Shown in pieces: positions 1 through 6,637 of a stretch of 64,000 nucleotides of DNA. Within the stretch, counting starts at the first letter, position 1; every line of letters begins with the position of its first letter. Below the pieces are notes generated by a model. That model ran no database searches, was not told the DNA's origin, and was given only the letters and a program-made list of their open reading frames with translations. The position numbers and the translations under genes were made by a program. Origin of the DNA: Konateibacter massiliensis (lineage in GTDB: Bacteria > Bacillota > Clostridia > Lachnospirales > Lachnospiraceae); NCBI RefSeq assembly GCF_900184995.1, contig NZ_LT860099.1, positions 894,269 through 958,268 on the forward strand. Direction: 5' to 3'.

Positions 1-36
1 CGTTATTACTTTGGGCGGGCAAGCCCCCGCCCTTTG

Positions 37-216
37 CTATACTGCCTGTTTCTGCCTGCTTGTGCTGCATGCTATAAAGCCTTGAATGTAGATGCTAACT
101 TTCTCTTGCTGCTCTGCTGGCAGTCCTGCCACTTCCTGCATAAGCTCTGCGAACTTATCAAAGCCGCTTTTTTCTTCTCTTACGTCCGTTACTGCTGCAA
201 TCGTGTTTTTCTTCAT
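37..216 (-). CDS. Small mobile-element protein, 59 aa
   Basis: This is an open frame of 59 codons from ATG at 216 to TAG at 37, with a strong ribosome binding site (GAAAGGAG) a few bases upstream of the ATG. The product is soluble and helical, with a charged middle (KSGFDKFAELMQEVAGLP) and a short cysteine-containing tail. Short proteins with a 'KF.EL...LP.E.QEK...Y.QGF' pattern are common beside XRE regulators in clostridial phages and integrative elements, so a small regulatory or accessory element protein is likely, but I cannot assign a function. It diverges from the gene at 294 and ends beside a GC-rich hairpin at about 13-34 that lacks a clear U-tract. Confidence 0.6.
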   Translation of the reverse strand: MKKNTIAAVTDVREEKSGFDKFAELMQEVAGLPAEQQEKVSIYIQGFIACSTSRQKQAV

Positions 217-241
217 GCCGTCAGCTCCTTTCTTGTTTGTG

Positions 242-271
242 TTGTTTGATGTTCTTCATTTATGGTATAAT
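242..271 (+). promoter_or_regulatory. Sigma-A-type promoter for the gene at 294
   Basis: TTGTTT at 242-247 and a perfect TATAAT at 266-271 are separated by 18 bp. They lie 22 bp before the ATG of the 63-codon gene at 294, in the divergent gap after the minus-strand gene that starts at 216. Confidence 0.55.
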
Positions 272-293
272 CCCCATGAAAGGGGGTAGTGAT

Positions 294-485
294 ATGGTTT
301 TTAAGGTTTCAGATTTATTAGCTCTCGCTACAGAGCTAAACAAAGACAAAATGCAGTACGTTTCTTTCAGTGAATACAAAGACGCTGATAGCAGCGGTTT
401 TTCTGTTAAAGCCGCTCTAAACTCCGAAGAGCCAGACGCTATAGACTATGAAGAATTAGAAAGCGTACCGAACATTGAACTTTAA
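294..485 (+). CDS. Small acidic hypothetical protein, 63 aa
   Basis: A 63-codon frame starts at ATG 294, chosen over the in-frame start at 237 because AAAGGGGG lies at the right distance and a TATAAT box lies just upstream. The product is acidic, especially toward the C-terminus (about residues 40-60), and has no membrane segment or cysteine. It is isolated: the neighbouring genes point the other way, and a hairpin terminator follows its stop. It belongs to the integrated element by position. I do not recognise a family; a small anti-repressor or an accessory protein are possibilities, but nothing in the sequence decides between them. Confidence 0.5.
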   Translation: MVFKVSDLLALATELNKDKMQYVSFSEYKDADSSGFSVKAALNSEEPDAIDYEELESVPNIEL

Positions 486-491
486 GCATAT

Positions 492-513
492 GCGGGGTTA
501 TCGCCCCGCTTTT
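492..513. terminator. Hairpin terminator between convergent genes
   Basis: GCGGGG at 492-497 pairs with CCCCGC at 504-509 around a six-base loop, followed by TTTT. It ends the plus-strand gene at 485. The minus-strand Rep-like gene has its stop codon inside the hairpin, so the element may serve both directions. Confidence 0.7.
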
Positions 514-977
514 GCTATGTCCTTAGATATGTGGTATCTCCCTGTCCTCTGGCTCTCCATGTATTCTGCTATTTCTTTTAGGTGTTCGTGTGACTGAACG
601 CTACATATACGGCTTTTCCCGTAATTCCAGCAGCTTTGCTTTATTACTGGTTCTGCAACTCTTTCCAGTGTTATTATCTCGTTTCCCAGCCCATTTACGA
701 TTAATTCCACTCTGTCAATCTTGCTGCTTGTATAGAGGTTGTAAACTGGTACGGCTACATACTTAAGCTCTTTCCTTGCTGCCCTATAATTCTTTCTAAG
801 ATTTCTGATAAACTCGTCAAACTGCGCTATTCTGTCAGCTCCGCTTGCCTCTTCTCCGCTTGCCACATAGCCAAGTGTTATTGCAATGTCCCCAGCCTTA
901 AAATTGCTGCATATCTGCTGAACCAGTTTAGGGCGCTGGCTTCTCCCGCTACTCTCAACTCTTGTTACGTATGGCAT
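498..977 (-). CDS. Rep-like element protein with an apparently lost HUH motif
   Basis: The 159-residue product starts MPYVTRV and contains 'NFKAGDIAITLGY', 'EFIRNLRKNYR' and 'ELKYVAVPVYN', followed later by 'CWNYGKSR' and 'LKEIAEYMESQ'. This order matches a replication-protein-like family widespread in clostridial phages and integrative elements, as I remember it. Members of that family carry a His-rich strand (HHH followed by a hydrophobic stretch and N) after the 'YIAVxEY' strand. Here that place reads DRVELIVN, so the metal-binding histidines of an HUH nuclease are missing. The start has a good AAAGGAG site. It is the last gene of a minus-strand run of three (1451 to 498). It may be a non-catalytic DNA-binding derivative; family membership is from memory. 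Confidence 0.5.
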   Translation of the reverse strand: MPYVTRVESSGRSQRPKLVQQICSNFKAGDIAITLGYVASGEEASGADRIAQFDEFIRNLRKNYRAARKELKYVAVPVYNLYTSSKIDRVELIVNGLGNEIITLERVAEPVIKQSCWNYGKSRICSVQSHEHLKEIAEYMESQRTGRYHISKDIAKAGR

Positions 978-992
978 GTTATCGCTCCTTTC

Positions 993-1226
993 TTAACCCT
1001 CAATGATTTCCTGTATCTGGTCGCTGTAATCCTCTAAGCTGTCTGCTGCCTCTTCCAGAGTGCCAGCATATTCCTGCATCTGCTCGCCTCTCTCGCTTTC
1101 CTGCAATCCCTCTGGCATATTGTCGTAAGCCTCTTGTTCCTCTTCCTGCGCCTCTCTGATAATGTCTAGTGCCTGCTGCAAAAGCTCGTTTGCTTTCTCT
1201 AAACTCTTTCTTCTTGCCTTATTCAT
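993..1226 (-). CDS. Small coiled-coil element protein, 77 aa
   Basis: This 77-residue protein is very rich in Glu, Gln and Ala. It should be almost entirely helical, with heptad-like spacing across residues 5-35 and 50-75, and it has no cysteine or membrane segment. The ATG at 1226 is preceded by GAGAGGG. It sits 15 bp upstream of the Rep-like gene and 18 bp downstream of the gene at 1245-1451, so the three are probably co-transcribed. Small acidic coiled-coil proteins of this kind are common in phages and integrative elements of Clostridia. A structural or regulatory partner role is possible but not demonstrated. Confidence 0.6.
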   Translation of the reverse strand: MNKARRKSLEKANELLQQALDIIREAQEEEQEAYDNMPEGLQESERGEQMQEYAGTLEEAADSLEDYSDQIQEIIEG

Positions 1227-1244
1227 GGTTTGCCCTCTCTTTCG

Positions 1245-1451
1245 TTACGCTTTAAGTGCCTCGGCTCTTTTTTCTATTGCCTCGTCCATACTGTTAAACT
1301 CGTCTACATATAAATCGTAGTTTTCACGGCTGGCATATCCACCGTCTGCCAGTACTGCGTGATATTCTTCTGGTAACTCGCCCTCTGCGTATACCCATGC
1401 GTTTACTTTTCCGCTGTCTGTAAATGTGCTTACTAAATATGCTTTCATCAT
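1245..1451 (-). CDS. Small element protein, 68 aa
   Basis: The start is placed at the first of two adjacent ATG codons (1451), because AGAGAGG lies eight bases upstream; the frame is open to 1493 but has no good site there. The 68-residue product begins with a beta strand (MMKAYLVSTF), continues with aromatic and acidic residues and ends in a helix rich in Glu and Ala. I do not recognise the family. It is the first gene of the minus-strand run 1451-498. The operator-like region in front of the divergent repressor gene lies upstream, so it is a probable target of that repressor. Confidence 0.55.
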   Translation of the reverse strand: MMKAYLVSTFTDSGKVNAWVYAEGELPEEYHAVLADGGYASRENYDLYVDEFNSMDEAIEKRAEALKA

Positions 1452-1511
1452 AATTACTACCTCTCTTTCGTTGTATTTTCTGGTTCGGCTCAATTCGTAC
1501 CCCGCTTGTAC

Positions 1512-1592
1512 AAGTAAACTACATTTACATTATAGTTAATCTAATTTACTATGTCAATACATTTTTTATTTTTTTGTTGATTAAGTTTACTT
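1512..1592. promoter_or_regulatory. Operator-like inverted repeats in the divergent control region
   Basis: AAGTAAACT at 1512-1520 and its exact reverse complement AGTTTACTT at 1584-1592 flank a very AT-rich core. Related TTTAC motifs occur inside (about 1523-1528 and 1545-1550). The region separates the minus-strand gene starting at 1451 from the XRE repressor at 1635, the layout expected for an autoregulated phage-type switch. A GTACCCCGCTTGTAC motif lies at its left edge, and a near copy lies at about 3362-3376. Confidence 0.5.
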
Positions 1593-1634
1593 TTTGTGCT
1601 ATTTTATATTTATACTTGTGAAAGGAGGCTTTTT

Positions 1635-2006
1635 GTGAATACACGTTTAAAAGAATTACGAACGCATCTAGGATTAAGTCAAGAAGCATTTGGCGAAACT
1701 GTGGGCGTTACCAAAGCGGCTATAAGCAGGATAGAAAGTGGCACTAACTCATTATCCGATAGAATGATTTTATCTATTACCACTCAATTCAATGTAAATG
1801 AAGAATGGTTGCGGACTGGCAACGGGGAAATGTTTAACAACCTTACCCCAGACGAAGAATTAGCGTACATAGTGGGAAATGCGATTCCCGCAGCATCAGA
1901 TTATGTAAAGGATACGTTTATAGCTCTTGGGAAGTTGTCGAAAGAATTTTCTAAGGAAGATTGGGAAGTAGTAAAGAAATTTGTAGATGCTTTGGCAGGA
2001 AAATAA
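1635..2006 (+). CDS. XRE-family repressor of the integrated element
   Basis: The GTG at 1635 is the best start: GAAAGGAGG lies directly upstream, and it places the helix-turn-helix at the N-terminus, giving 123 residues. Residues 1-65 form a Cro/CI-type HTH (RLKELRTHLGLSQEAFGETVGVTKAAISRIE, written here as one motif over residues 3-33), followed by the common 'NEEWLRTGNGEMF' extension. The C-terminal 50 residues are helical. No LexA/CI-type autoprotease Ser-Lys region is visible, so induction by RecA-stimulated self-cleavage is unlikely. It probably represses the divergent gene set through the inverted repeats at 1512-1592 and controls itself. Confidence 0.85.
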   Translation: MNTRLKELRTHLGLSQEAFGETVGVTKAAISRIESGTNSLSDRMILSITTQFNVNEEWLRTGNGEMFNNLTPDEELAYIVGNAIPAASDYVKDTFIALGKLSKEFSKEDWEVVKKFVDALAGK

Positions 2007-2019
2007 AAAGAGCCGCTTG

Positions 2020-2130
2020 TTAGCCGCCCTTAATCCCTAAGATGAATTGTAAAATGATTTTTAGTTTTTCCATATCAGTAACCCCATTTAAAGCATTGTA
2101 TATTTTTTCTTTTATCCTTTGCTCTTGCAT
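2020..2130 (-). CDS. Very small element ORF, 36 aa
   Basis: A 36-codon frame runs from ATG 2130 to TAA 2020, preceded by AAAGGGGG at good spacing and by a well-formed minus-strand promoter (TGTCTA at 2180-2185 and ATTATA at 2158-2163 on the plus strand, that is TAGACA and TATAAT with 16 bp between). The product is basic and helical (MQEQRIKEKIYNALNGV at the N-terminus). Its end converges with the XRE repressor gene, 13 bp away. No family is recognised. The promoter and ribosome binding site together make it more than a chance frame. Confidence 0.45.
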   Translation of the reverse strand: MQEQRIKEKIYNALNGVTDMEKLKIILQFILGIKGG

Positions 2131-2148
2131 AACTGCTGCCCCCTTTCT

Positions 2149-2217
2149 TTACCAGTTATTATACCGTTTTACAGCTTATTGTCTATATATTTTACTGGTA
2201 ATTCCTATATATAGGAA
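2149..2217. promoter_or_regulatory. Minus-strand promoter flanked by an inverted repeat
   Basis: The minus-strand promoter TAGACA-16-TATAAT (plus positions 2158-2185) is bracketed by TTACCAGT (2149-2156) and its exact reverse complement ACTGGTAA (2194-2201). Immediately beyond is a perfect 16-bp palindrome, TTCCTATATATAGGAA (2202-2217). Arms on both sides of a promoter suggest a repressor site, perhaps for one of the two XRE proteins. Confidence 0.45.
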
Positions 2218-2254
2218 AAAGGCGCAGTTTTATTGATAAGTTGCAAGTTATGTA

Positions 2255-2443
2255 TTATTCTCTGTATAGGTCACTGATACGGCAGCCCAAAGCATCTGCA
2301 AGTAATTTTAACGTATCCAGCCTTGGGGAAACCTTGGCATTTTCAATGGCGTTAATCTCACTTTTGCTCACTCCGCTACGTTCTTCCAGTTCCTTAAGGG
2401 TTAGCCCCTTGGAAGTCCGCAGCTCCCATAGTAGTATTTCCAT
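2255..2443 (-). CDS. Small XRE-family HTH regulator, 62 aa
   Basis: A single-domain Cro/CI helix-turn-helix protein of 62 residues. Helices 2 and 3 read 'TLKELEERSGVSKSEINAIE', followed by 'PRLDTLKLLADALGC', the standard second half of the fold; the protein ends straight after it with no effector domain. The ATG at 2443 has AAAGAGG about ten bases upstream. The size suits a phage Cro-like or excision-control regulator. It points the same way as the 36-codon gene downstream and diverges from the DUF4236/HIRAN pair. Confidence 0.8.
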   Translation of the reverse strand: MEILLWELRTSKGLTLKELEERSGVSKSEINAIENAKVSPRLDTLKLLADALGCRISDLYRE

Positions 2444-2549
2444 ATCGCGCCTGCCTCTTTCGTAAGTGTGATATGAAAATTATATACTGTGGTAAATTTT
2501 ACACATTATGGTATTTATTGGTATTTTTTTATGAAAGGTTGGTGTTGTT

Positions 2550-2690
2550 ATGGGGTTCACGTTTCGTAAGAGCTTCAAAATATTGCCCGGTGTTCGCATG
2601 AACATTGGCAAAAACGGTATTAGCTTTTCTTTTGGCTATAAGGGTATCGGTTATAGAACTGGTACTTCAAAAAGAAAGAAAAGGAAATAG
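2550..2690 (+). CDS. DUF4236 small protein, 46 aa
   Basis: This 46-codon frame (ATG 2550, TAG 2690) encodes a protein starting MGFTFRKSFK and continuing 'PGVRMNIGKNGISFSFG' and 'GIGYRTGTS', then a basic tail. The pattern of short strands, with 'F.FRKS.K..PGVR.N..K.G.S.S.G.KG', is the DUF4236 family, a small domain of unknown function frequent in phages and mobile elements. GAAAGG lies upstream at slightly long spacing. The next gene starts 28 bp downstream on the same strand, so they are likely co-expressed. DUF4236 often occurs in larger proteins; here it stands alone. Confidence 0.75.
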   Translation: MGFTFRKSFKILPGVRMNIGKNGISFSFGYKGIGYRTGTSKRKKRK

Positions 2691-2718
2691 CTTTAACCTA
2701 CAAAAGAAAGGTATTTAT

Positions 2719-3279
2719 ATGAGTAAAAAAACAATAACGTTTTATGCGCTGGCAGCTTTATTTTTTATATCTTCATTTTCTGGTTTTTCATCTGGAAATA
2801 CTTCTGGCGCTATAGGCTGCATCATTATTGCGGTTGTTTTGGGGGTTCTTGGTTATAGGTCGCATTCTAGCAAAAAAGACAAGTCGGCGGCAGCTCCCAT
2901 TAATCCTAGCACCGATTTGCAGCCAGATAAACAGGCATATGATTTTTTTGAATTTAAAGTTGCAGGCGTTACATTCAAAAACGGAAGAAAAAGCAGACAA
3001 ACTATCTTAAGGGCTGTGAATTTTAAAGATGCGCCTTTTGATAAAGATATTTTTTTAGAGTTACGCCCTTATGAATATGAGGGACAACCCGCTTACGGCG
3101 TATATGTTAATGATGAGCAGATAGGCAGTGTTCCAAAGGAACATATTGCTTTTATATCAGATAACTACAGCCGTATTGATGCTCTTAGTAACATTAAGGT
3201 ATATGGCGGCGGGCGCAATGAGGTTAACAAGCCGATTAGTTACGGTGCTGTCGTTACGGTTCGTTTAAAAGCAATTTAA
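2719..3279 (+). CDS. Membrane protein with a HIRAN-like domain
   Basis: The start is placed at ATG 2719 (186 residues), because AGAAAGG precedes it and the product then begins with MSKKTITFYALAAL, a proper membrane segment. Two hydrophobic segments span about residues 5-22 and 27-47. The C-terminal part from about residue 75 begins 'FFEFKVAGVTF', has 'RQTILRAV' and 'YGVYVNDEQIGSVPKE', and ends 'IKVYGGG', the strand order of a HIRAN domain (a fold associated with DNA ends and stalled forks in other proteins). Anchored HIRAN-like domains are seen in phage and ICE cargo genes, and their role is unknown. Downstream there is a strong terminator. Confidence 0.65.
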   Translation: MSKKTITFYALAALFFISSFSGFSSGNTSGAIGCIIIAVVLGVLGYRSHSSKKDKSAAAPINPSTDLQPDKQAYDFFEFKVAGVTFKNGRKSRQTILRAVNFKDAPFDKDIFLELRPYEYEGQPAYGVYVNDEQIGSVPKEHIAFISDNYSRIDALSNIKVYGGGRNEVNKPISYGAVVTVRLKAI

Positions 3280-3385
3280 GAAATAAATATAGCCGCCCCT
3301 GCTCGCAACAAGAACGGCTATCAGACACTTATTAACACTTAGCTTTAGGCTAAATCTATAAGTACCCCGCAAGTACAATTATAGC

Positions 3386-3419
3386 ATAAGCCTAGCTTTT
3401 TTAGTAGGCTTATTTTTTA
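3386..3419 (+). terminator. Rho-independent terminator before the integrase
   Basis: ATAAGCCTA at 3386-3394 pairs perfectly with TAGGCTTAT at 3405-3413, followed by TTTTTAT. It closes the DUF4236/HIRAN-like transcription unit and separates it from the integrase. Confidence 0.8.
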
Positions 3420-3461
3420 TGCCTGCATGTAATTTTTAGCAATTTGAAAGTAGGTGTATAT

Positions 3462-4520
3462 ATGAAATTACCAAACGGTTTTGGCAGCGTATACAAGCTA
3501 TCTGGCAAGCGTCGCAATCCTTGGATAGCCAGAAAAACTGTAGGCTGGGAAACTGACGAAGCAACAAAGAAAGATAAGCAGCTTTATATTACCATTGGGT
3601 ATTTTCCCACACGCCCAGAGGCTCTGTCTGCTTTAGTAAATTACAATGAAAATCCATATGATATAAAGACTGATAGTATTACCTTTGCAGAGGTATATGA
3701 CCGCTGGTCTGAAAATCATTTTCAAACAATAGTACCTAGTGCCGTGCGCACATGGAAATGTGCATATAATTATTGTCAGCCTCTTTTTAAAATGCGCATG
3801 AAAGATATCAGAGCAAACCACTTAGAGGAAACCATTAAAAATGCCAAAATCGGCAATTCCACTAAACAGCGCATAAAGAGCCTTTTTAACATGATGTATA
3901 AATATTCCATGAAATATGAAATTGTTGATAAGGACTATTCCCAGCTTTGCGATACCATTAAGCGTGGAAAGCCAACTATAGAGCGTATCCCTTATACAAG
4001 TGCAGAACTGCAAACCCTCTGGGATAATATAAATTTCCCGTTTGTGGACATGGTGCTTATCGGTATATATTCTGGCTGGCGACCTCAAGAGCTTGCTATA
4101 CTAAGAATTGAGGATATTAGCTTAGAGGAATACACATTCTTTGGCGGTCTTAAGACCGACGCAGGGCGTAACCGCTGCGTACCTATCCACCCATTAATAC
4201 GGCAGCTCGTGGCGGACAATTATAATAGAGCCGTTGAAATGGGTAGCGAATACCTTTTTAATGACGAAAACGGTCAGCAGGGCACATATCTAACCTACGA
4301 TAAATACCGTGGAAGATTTACGAAGATAAATAAAAAACTGGGAATGTCCCACCGCCCGCACGATACCCGCCATACCTTTATTACCAGAGCAAAAGAGGCT
4401 AATGTTAATGAATATGTGCTTAAGCTCATGGTAGGGCATGCCATAGAGGACGTTACAGAAAAGGTGTACACTCATAGGACAATGGAACAGCTGCAAGAGG
4501 AAATAGCAAAAATAAAATAA
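3462..4520 (+). CDS. int: Tyrosine recombinase (integrase) of the element
   Basis: A 352-residue phage or ICE-type integrase, starting at ATG 3462 behind GTAGGTG. The N-terminal 55 residues form an arm-binding-like domain ('GFGSVYKLSGKRRNPW'), the SAM-like core-binding domain spans about 60-160, and the catalytic domain about 170-350. All catalytic residues are visible: R207 in SGWRPQE, K231 in GLKTDAG, H300 and R303 in HDTRH, H326 in VGHA, and nucleophile Y336 in KVYTH. It should therefore be active for integration and, with an excisionase, for excision. It sits at the end of the element beside repeated GTTAGTTRCG motifs and the conserved 3' end of the GGGtGRT gene, the expected place for the attachment junction. 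Confidence 0.93.
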   Translation: MKLPNGFGSVYKLSGKRRNPWIARKTVGWETDEATKKDKQLYITIGYFPTRPEALSALVNYNENPYDIKTDSITFAEVYDRWSENHFQTIVPSAVRTWKCAYNYCQPLFKMRMKDIRANHLEETIKNAKIGNSTKQRIKSLFNMMYKYSMKYEIVDKDYSQLCDTIKRGKPTIERIPYTSAELQTLWDNINFPFVDMVLIGIYSGWRPQELAILRIEDISLEEYTFFGGLKTDAGRNRCVPIHPLIRQLVADNYNRAVEMGSEYLFNDENGQQGTYLTYDKYRGRFTKINKKLGMSHRPHDTRHTFITRAKEANVNEYVLKLMVGHAIEDVTEKVYTHRTMEQLQEEIAKIK

Positions 4521-4528
4521 GGCAAAAA

Positions 4529-4566
4529 AATAAGAGGGTTCAGCGCTTTTGCTGCCCTCTTATTTT
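4529..4566 (+). terminator. Terminator of the integrase gene
   Basis: AATAAGAGGG (4529-4538) pairs with CCCTCTTATT (4555-4564), with a smaller inner CAGC/GCTG pairing, followed by a short T-run. It lies 9 bp after the integrase stop. Confidence 0.8.
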
Positions 4567-4611
4567 GTTAGTTACGTCTGTTTGTTACTTGTTAGTTGCG
4601 TGTTAGTTACG
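4567..4611. repeat. Direct repeats beside the integrase, possible arm-type sites
   Basis: GTTAGTTACG at 4567-4576, GTTAGTTGCG at 4591-4600 and GTTAGTTACG at 4602-4611 form three copies, with a partial copy (GTTACTT) at 4584-4590. Directly repeated decamers between an integrase and the chromosomal junction are typical of arm-type integrase binding sites, so the crossover core probably lies between here and the GGGtGRT stop codon at 4677. The opposite end of the element is outside the window, so the core cannot be defined. Confidence 0.45.
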
Positions 4612-4676
4612 CATACATTTTGGCACTTTCTGGCATTGTTTCGTGAACGCCGCAGCCCTTATAAATGCTGTATTCC

Positions 4677-5687
4677 TTAGAATTTACCAGCGTCCGCAGC
4701 CTCCTGGATCCCTACCGCAATTGCTACTGTCATTCCGACCATAGGGTTATTTCCTGCTCCAATAAGACCCATCATTTCAACGTGAGCCGGAACGGAAGAT
4801 GAACCTGCAAACTGAGCGTCAGAGTGCATACGTCCCATTGTATCTGTCATACCATAGGAAGCAGGACCTGCTGCCATGTTATCCGGGTGAAGTGTTCTAC
4901 CTGTACCACCACCTGAAGCAACTGAGAAATATTTCTTTCCCTGTTCCATACATTCTTTTTTGTATGTACCTGCAACCGGATGCTGGAATCTGGTAGGGTT
5001 TGTTGAGTTACCTGTGATGGAAACGTCAACGCCTTCCTTATGCATGATTGCTACACCTTCTGTAACATCATTTGCACCGTAGCAATTAACTTTAGCACGA
5101 AGTCCTGTGGAGTAAGATTTTCTGTATACTTCTTTTACTTCTCCTGTATAGTAATCCATCTCAGTCTCTACGAAAGTAAAGCCATTGATTCTGGAAATAA
5201 TCTGAGCTGCATCTTTTCCAAGACCGTTTAAGATTACACGTAAAGGCTCTTTACGAACCTTGTTTGCCTTTTCAGCGATACCGATTGCACCTTCTGCTGC
5301 TGCGAATGACTCATGTCCTGCTAAGAAAGCAAAGCATTTTGTCTCTTCTTCCAGTAACATTTTTCCAAGGTTACCATGTCCTAAACCAACCTTACGCTGA
5401 TCTGCAACGGAACCTGGAATACAGAATGCCTGAAGTCCTTCTCCGATTGCTGCTGCTGCATCAGATGCTTTTCTGCAGCCTTTTTTGATTGCAATTGCCG
5501 CACCTACAACGTAAGCCCATTTTGCATTTTCAAAACAGATTGGCTGAATTGCTTCTACTTGTGTATATACTTCTAAACCAGCATCCTTGGTAATTTTCTC
5601 TGCTTCTTCAATAGAAGAAATACCATAGCTGTTTAATACTGCATCAATTTGTTTAATTCTTCTTTCATATGATTCAAATAAAGCCAT
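4677..5687 (-). CDS. GGGtGRT-family protein
   Basis: A 336-residue soluble protein of the family named after its motif, here 'VASGGGTGRTLHPDN' near residue 260. It also has a glycine-rich C-terminal stretch ('GLIGAGNNPMVGMTVAIAVG') and conserved cysteines in the first third. No membrane segment or signal peptide is present. The function of the family is not established, to my knowledge. The gene lies 19 bp downstream of the Fe-S scaffold-like gene and shares its promoter region, so the pair probably acts together, perhaps in metal-cofactor or sulfur chemistry. ATG 5687 follows AAGGAGG. Its 3' end abuts the integrase, and the 3' terminal codons are probably part of the attachment region. Confidence 0.85.
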   Translation of the reverse strand: MALFESYERRIKQIDAVLNSYGISSIEEAEKITKDAGLEVYTQVEAIQPICFENAKWAYVVGAAIAIKKGCRKASDAAAAIGEGLQAFCIPGSVADQRKVGLGHGNLGKMLLEEETKCFAFLAGHESFAAAEGAIGIAEKANKVRKEPLRVILNGLGKDAAQIISRINGFTFVETEMDYYTGEVKEVYRKSYSTGLRAKVNCYGANDVTEGVAIMHKEGVDVSITGNSTNPTRFQHPVAGTYKKECMEQGKKYFSVASGGGTGRTLHPDNMAAGPASYGMTDTMGRMHSDAQFAGSSSVPAHVEMMGLIGAGNNPMVGMTVAIAVGIQEAADAGKF

Positions 5688-5706
5688 TTTTTATTTCCTC
5701 CTTCTA

Positions 5707-6399
5707 TTATTCTTCTCTTGGGTCAATAATCTTAACTGCATCTGCTACACGTCCGTACTGACCTTTCGCTTTTTCATAAGCGGTGTTCGGGTCATCACCT
5801 TTTTTGATGAAGTCAGTCATTTTTCCAAGACTTACGAACTGATAGCCGATAATCTGATCTTCTTCATCAAGAGCGATTCCTGTTACATAGCCTTCTGCCA
5901 TTTCAAGATAACGAGGACCTTTTTTCAATGTTCCGTACATAGTACCAACCTGTGAGCGAAGTCCCTTTCCTAAGTCTTCAAGACCAGCACCGATTGCAAG
6001 TCCATCCTCTGAGAATGCGGACTGTGTTCTTCCGTATACGATCTGTAAGAATAATTCTCTCATTGCCGTATTGATTGCATCACAGACTAAATCTGTATTT
6101 AAAGCCTCAAGAATAGTTCTTCCAGGTAAAATTTCAGCTGCCATAGCTGCTGAATGTGTCATACCTGAACAGCCGATTGTTTCAACTAACGCCTCCTGAA
6201 TAAGACCTTCTTTTACGTTAAGAGTTAATTTACAGGCTCCCTGCTGTGGCGCACACCAGCCTACACCGTGTGTTAAACCGGATATGTCTGTTACTTCTTT
6301 TGCCTTAACCCATTTTGCTTCTTCTGGAATTGGTGCAGCACCATGATTGACACCCTGTGCTACCGGACACATTTTTTCTACTTCATGTGAATAAATCAT
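5707..6399 (-). CDS. NifU/IscU-like iron-sulfur scaffold protein
   Basis: The 230-residue product has the hallmarks of an Fe-S scaffold homologue: 'GWCAPQQGACKLTLNVKEG', 'TIGCSGMTHSAAMAAEILPG' and a later helix-rich region. Cys residues lie at the strand-turn positions used by IscU-type proteins, although the third canonical Cys is not evident and the C-terminal 100 residues extend beyond a minimal scaffold. It starts at ATG 6399 after AAAGGAG and is followed within 20 bp by the GGGtGRT gene. This pair is recurrent in anaerobic Firmicutes. The likely role is assembly or delivery of an Fe-S or related cofactor to a dedicated client, with the neighbour as partner; the client is unknown. Confidence 0.75.
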   Translation of the reverse strand: MIYSHEVEKMCPVAQGVNHGAAPIPEEAKWVKAKEVTDISGLTHGVGWCAPQQGACKLTLNVKEGLIQEALVETIGCSGMTHSAAMAAEILPGRTILEALNTDLVCDAINTAMRELFLQIVYGRTQSAFSEDGLAIGAGLEDLGKGLRSQVGTMYGTLKKGPRYLEMAEGYVTGIALDEEDQIIGYQFVSLGKMTDFIKKGDDPNTAYEKAKGQYGRVADAVKIIDPREE

Positions 6400-6483
6400 T
6401 TTAAGACTCCTTTCGAATATGTAATCATTCGTTGACCTGTTACCTTCAATATTATAATAGAAGGGACTTTTTCAACCGTAAAT

Positions 6484-6520
6484 GTGCCGTGTTAACTTTG
6501 ATATTTATTTAACACCGCAC
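6484..6520. promoter_or_regulatory. Long inverted repeat upstream of the scaffold/GGGtGRT operon
   Basis: GTGCCGTGTTAA (6484-6495) and TTAACACCGCAC (6509-6520) match as an inverted repeat at 11 of 12 positions around a 13-base AT-rich centre. It lies about 85 bp upstream of the scaffold start and upstream of a TATAAT-like box (plus strand ATTATA near 6454). The TGTTAA/TTAACA half-sites recall Rex-type or other redox regulators, but the spacing differs from the classical Rex site. Confidence 0.45.
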
Positions 6521-6599
6521 TCTAGACCATTTTCTCACAAAACATATAATTAGTCCAGCCTTTTTGACTTTTTTTTTCATTTACCCGCATAAATCAAGA

Positions 6600-6622
6600 A
6601 AGTGTGAGCTCTGCTCACACTT
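6600..6622 (-). terminator. Terminator of the isochorismatase-fold gene
   Basis: AAGTGTGAGC (6600-6609) pairs perfectly with GCTCACACTT (6613-6622). Read on the minus strand it is followed by TCTTGATTT, so it ends the gene that stops at 6638. Closely similar hairpins occur at 13976-14006 and about 45137-45168. Confidence 0.65.
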
Positions 6623-6637
6623 CGCGCTCGAATACAG

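Noticed and set aside
13-34. GC-rich hairpin (GGGCGGG/CCCGCCC) considered as a terminator for the minus-strand gene 37-216.
   Set aside because: There is no T-run on either side in the needed direction, so it is not listed as a separate terminator.
2042-2236. A 64-codon plus-strand frame in the element's control region.
   Set aside because: It runs antisense to the 36-codon minus-strand gene and through its promoter, with no ribosome binding site.
6444-6470. TTGAAA/TATAAT pair on the minus strand as promoter of the Fe-S scaffold operon.
   Set aside because: The spacer is only 13 bp for the best pair, so only the TATAAT-like box was mentioned and no promoter was listed.
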